Assembly (NCBI RefSeq): GCF_008630065.1
Contig: NZ_VWPL01000001.1
Location: 124,001-188,000, forward strand
Length of the DNA stretch: 64,000 nt
Reading direction: 5' to 3'
From: Blastochloris sulfoviridis
GTDB taxonomy: Bacteria; Pseudomonadota; Alphaproteobacteria; Rhizobiales; Xanthobacteraceae
Every line of letters begins with the position of its first letter. The first letter of the stretch is position 1. A program made the position numbers and the translations under genes. Below the pieces are notes generated by a model, which was given only the letters and a program-made list of their open reading frames with translations, ran no database searches and was not told the origin of the DNA. Shown here piece by piece: positions 62,041 through 64,000 of the stretch.

Positions 62041-64000
62041 TCACTCCGCGGCGAGGTTGCGCGGCCGGTCCGGCCGGCTGTGATAGGACTCGGCGATCTT
62101 CGTGACGAGCTCGTCGACGAAGACCTGCATGTCGCTGGTCGTGTCCTTGATGCGGGTGATGAGATAGTTGTAGGCGAACAGCGCCGGGATCGCGACGCCG
62201 AGGCCGGCGACGGTGGCCACCAGCGCCGCGGCGATGCCGGGGGCGATGGCATTGACATTGACGTCGCCGCTGGCGGCGATCGACGCGAAGGTGATCATCA
62301 CGCCGATCACCGTGCCGAGCAGGCCGAGGAACGGCCCGCCGGAGATGGCGATGGTCAGCACCACCATCTGCTTGTTCAGCCGCTGGGCCTCGCGCACGAA
62401 GCCGCTGTCCAGCACCGCGCGGATGGCGGCGATCGCCTGCGGCGTCAGCGAGCCGATGCGCCCGTTGGCCATGAAGCGGCGGCGGATCTCCTGCATGCCG
62501 AGATGCAGCAGATGATGGAGCGGCGCGCCGTGGATGGCCTTGCGGTCCTTCTCCGACGCCATCGCACCAAAGCGCGCCATGCTGCCGCCCTGCTCGTCGA
62601 GATGCAGCAGCGCGTCGAGATCGCCGGACACCTCGCGGAATTCGCGCAGGAACAGCGCGTTGCCCTTGGCGACGCGGTTGAGATAGGAAATCTTGTCGAC
62701 GGTCACGATCCAGCTGATCACCGCCATGATGGCCAAGAGGCCGATGACCACCCAGCCGTCGAGCGTCACCGATTTCAGGATCACCGCGAAATAGCCGCTG
62801 AACCAGCTCGCGGTCTCCTCGTCGACGCTGAACGACACCAGCTTGGCGTGTTCCGGCCCCTGCCCGATCGCCGCCACCTTCAGGAAGCCCGCGGGACGCG
62901 CCACCTTGGCGATCTGCATCTCGTCGATGTCGCCGACGAAGCCAGCCGCAGCCGCAGCCGCCTCGACAGGCGCGGCAGCCGCGGTATCGGCCGCCGGTGC
63001 CGCGGCAACGGGGGCGGTCGCGGCCGGGTCGGCAGCCGGGGCGGTCGCGGATGCGTCGGCAGCCGGTGCGGCCGCGCCATCGGCCGCGGGCGCTGCGGTC
63101 GCCTCCACCGGTGCGGCGGCTATTGGCGCCGCGGCCGGCGTGGACGAGGCGACATCGCCGCCGATCTGCGCCGGGCCGGCCATCGCCGGCAGCGATGCGG
63201 CGAGCGTGGCGAACGGCGCGCCATCGACATAGAGCGTGATCTGGCCGTTGGCCGCCGTCACCGCAATGTGGCGCCAGGTTGCCGGCGCGATCGCCGGCCC
63301 CTCGCCGCTACGCAGCGTGGCGCCGTTCGTGGTCACCTCGGCGAACGGCACGCCATTGTCCAGGCCGATGACGAGAGCGTTCGCACCGTCGCGGCGCGCA
63401 TAGAGGATGGCGCGCGGTTGTGGCGCTGCCATCTTCACCCAGGCCGACCAGGAGAGCGCGCCGCCCTCGGCCACCGCCAGCGAGGGCGAGCCCGGCAGCA
63501 TCAGCGGGGTCTGGCCGTCGAGGCGCGCGCCCTGGCCGATGATCGCGCCATCGGCGCCCGGCACGACGCTCTGCGCGCTGTTGGCCCAGGCGGACGTATC
63601 GTGTGCCGGCGTGCCGCGCTCGGCGAAATGATAGACCAGCAGCGTGTCGGGGTCGTAGGTGCCCTTGGCATCGACCGCGGCCGGCGCCTTCGGGTTGCCG
63701 AAATAGAGCCACATGTCGGTCTTGGTGCCGGGCTTCAGATCCGGCACGGCCACCCACACCAGCGCCTCGCCGAGCAGGGAGTCGAATTTCTCGACGTGGT
63801 GCTTGAGCGGCGTCTTGTCGTCGCCCGCGATGAAGCGCAGGTCGCCGCCATCCTCCTTGGCCGAGCCGAAGCGGAAATTGCCGACATGCAGGCGCACCAA
63901 TACCGGCGTCGAGCCGATCGGCTCGCTGACGCCCGCGCCCGAAGGCCCGGTGTCGACGGTGATCTTCTTGCGCAGCGTCCACTCGTCGTTCCACCACGCC
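62041..64000 (-). CDS. DUF2341-LamG-ExbB/MotA fusion protein, 5' end beyond window
   Basis: The frame is open to the right window edge, so the N-terminus is missing. From the edge it reads WWNDEWTLRKKITVDT, the DUF2341 opening, then LRFIAGDDKTPLKHHVEKFD and LVWVAVPDLKPGTKTDMWLY. A LamG-like sandwich (SWSAWVKMAAP... LYVDGAPFATL ... FVGDIDEMQIAKVARPAGF) follows, interrupted by about 70 Ala/Pro/Asp-rich residues (62941-63150). The C-terminal third is a MotA/TolQ/ExbB channel with three helices, including MVVLTIAISGGPFLGLLGTV and IAAALVATVAGLGVAIPALF. Big periplasmic heads on ExbB are uncommon. Confidence 0.9.
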   Translation of the reverse strand, partial: AWWNDEWTLRKKITVDTGPSGAGVSEPIGSTPVLVRLHVGNFRFGSAKEDGGDLRFIAGDDKTPLKHHVEKFDSLLGEALVWVAVPDLKPGTKTDMWLYFGNPKAPAAVDAKGTYDPDTLLVYHFAERGTPAHDTSAWANSAQSVVPGADGAIIGQGARLDGQTPLMLPGSPSLAVAEGGALSWSAWVKMAAPQPRAILYARRDGANALVIGLDNGVPFAEVTTNGATLRSGEGPAIAPATWRHIAVTAANGQITLYVDGAPFATLAASLPAMAGPAQIGGDVASSTPAAAPIAAAPVEATAAPAADGAAAPAADASATAPAADPAATAPVAAAPAADTAAAAPVEAAAAAAGFVGDIDEMQIAKVARPAGFLKVAAIGQGPEHAKLVSFSVDEETASWFSGYFAVILKSVTLDGWVVIGLLAIMAVISWIVTVDKISYLNRVAKGNALFLREFREVSGDLDALLHLDEQGGSMARFGAMASEKDRKAIHGAPLHHLLHLGMQEIRRRFMANGRIGSLTPQAIAAIRAVLDSGFVREAQRLNKQMVVLTIAISGGPFLGLLGTVIGVMITFASIAASGDVNVNAIAPGIAAALVATVAGLGVAIPALFAYNYLITRIKDTTSDMQVFVDELVTKIAESYHSRPDRPRNLAAE

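Overview
The window is high-GC DNA from an alphaproteobacterium, most likely of the order Hyphomicrobiales (Rhizobiales) and near the Bradyrhizobium / Rhodopseudomonas / Blastochloris group. The evidence is the sequence of the ribosomal proteins, rpoBC and nusG, the tRNA-Trp/secE/nusG/rplKAJL/rpoBC/rpsLG/fusA/tuf/S10-spc order, intergenic palindromes of the kind common in these genomes, and a TspO homologue. I cannot name a genus from sequence alone.

Region 1 (1-26548, minus strand) is one long translation and transcription block. Transcription runs right to left: tRNA-Trp, secE, nusG, rplK, rplA, rplJ, rplL, rpoB, rpoC, a small secreted-protein gene, then rpsL, rpsG, fusA, tuf and the S10-spc cluster down to the first codons of rpsE at the window edge. 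Genes are tightly packed, with several TGATG or ATGA couplings. A good promoter lies about 300 nt upstream of rpsL. L5 carries an unusual Lys/Ala-rich N-terminal extension.

Region 2 (26847-32476) holds tspO and a molybdenum locus. It contains a YqeB/EF2563-type molybdoenzyme maturation protein, ModD, a Mop molbindin, and a three-gene ABC importer with an NMT1/SsuA-type binding protein. Two near-identical dyad motifs, plus a weaker third, lie in front of these units and look like ModE-type boxes. They would place the importer and the accessory genes under common molybdate control.

Region 3 (32484-49469) is mixed. It holds two unknown proteins, a 219-bp MITE-like element with a 9-bp target duplication, an O-acyltransferase, thrS, a GNAT acetyltransferase, yidD, an IscU-like scaffold, folE, hisI, a patatin-like lipase, a rhomboid protease, a PAS_5 protein, a tandem-PilZ protein, a DMT exporter, a LapG-like cysteine protease, a gamma-carbonic anhydrase and a small membrane protein.

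Region 4 (49691-56979) makes a surface polysaccharide. It holds a GT4 glycosyltransferase, gmd and fcl (GDP-mannose to GDP-L-fucose), a WecG/TagA/CpsF transferase and manC (GDP-mannose supply), interrupted by large palindromic repeats.

Region 5 (57290-64000, minus strand) is a Ton-type envelope locus. It encodes an ExbB whose N-terminus is a DUF2341 plus LamG-like periplasmic head (running off the window), ExbD, a polyproline TonB-like protein, a 16-strand-type putative porin, a coiled-coil periplasmic protein and a PpiC/SurA-type foldase. It could be a dedicated energised outer-membrane device and is the best candidate here for an undescribed system.

Intergenic space is rich in repeats: family A (three consecutive hairpins, about 120 bp, with compensatory changes), family B (about 150-190 bp nested palindrome, five copies), a 32-bp element in three copies, and short tandem repeats with 15-17 bp periods.
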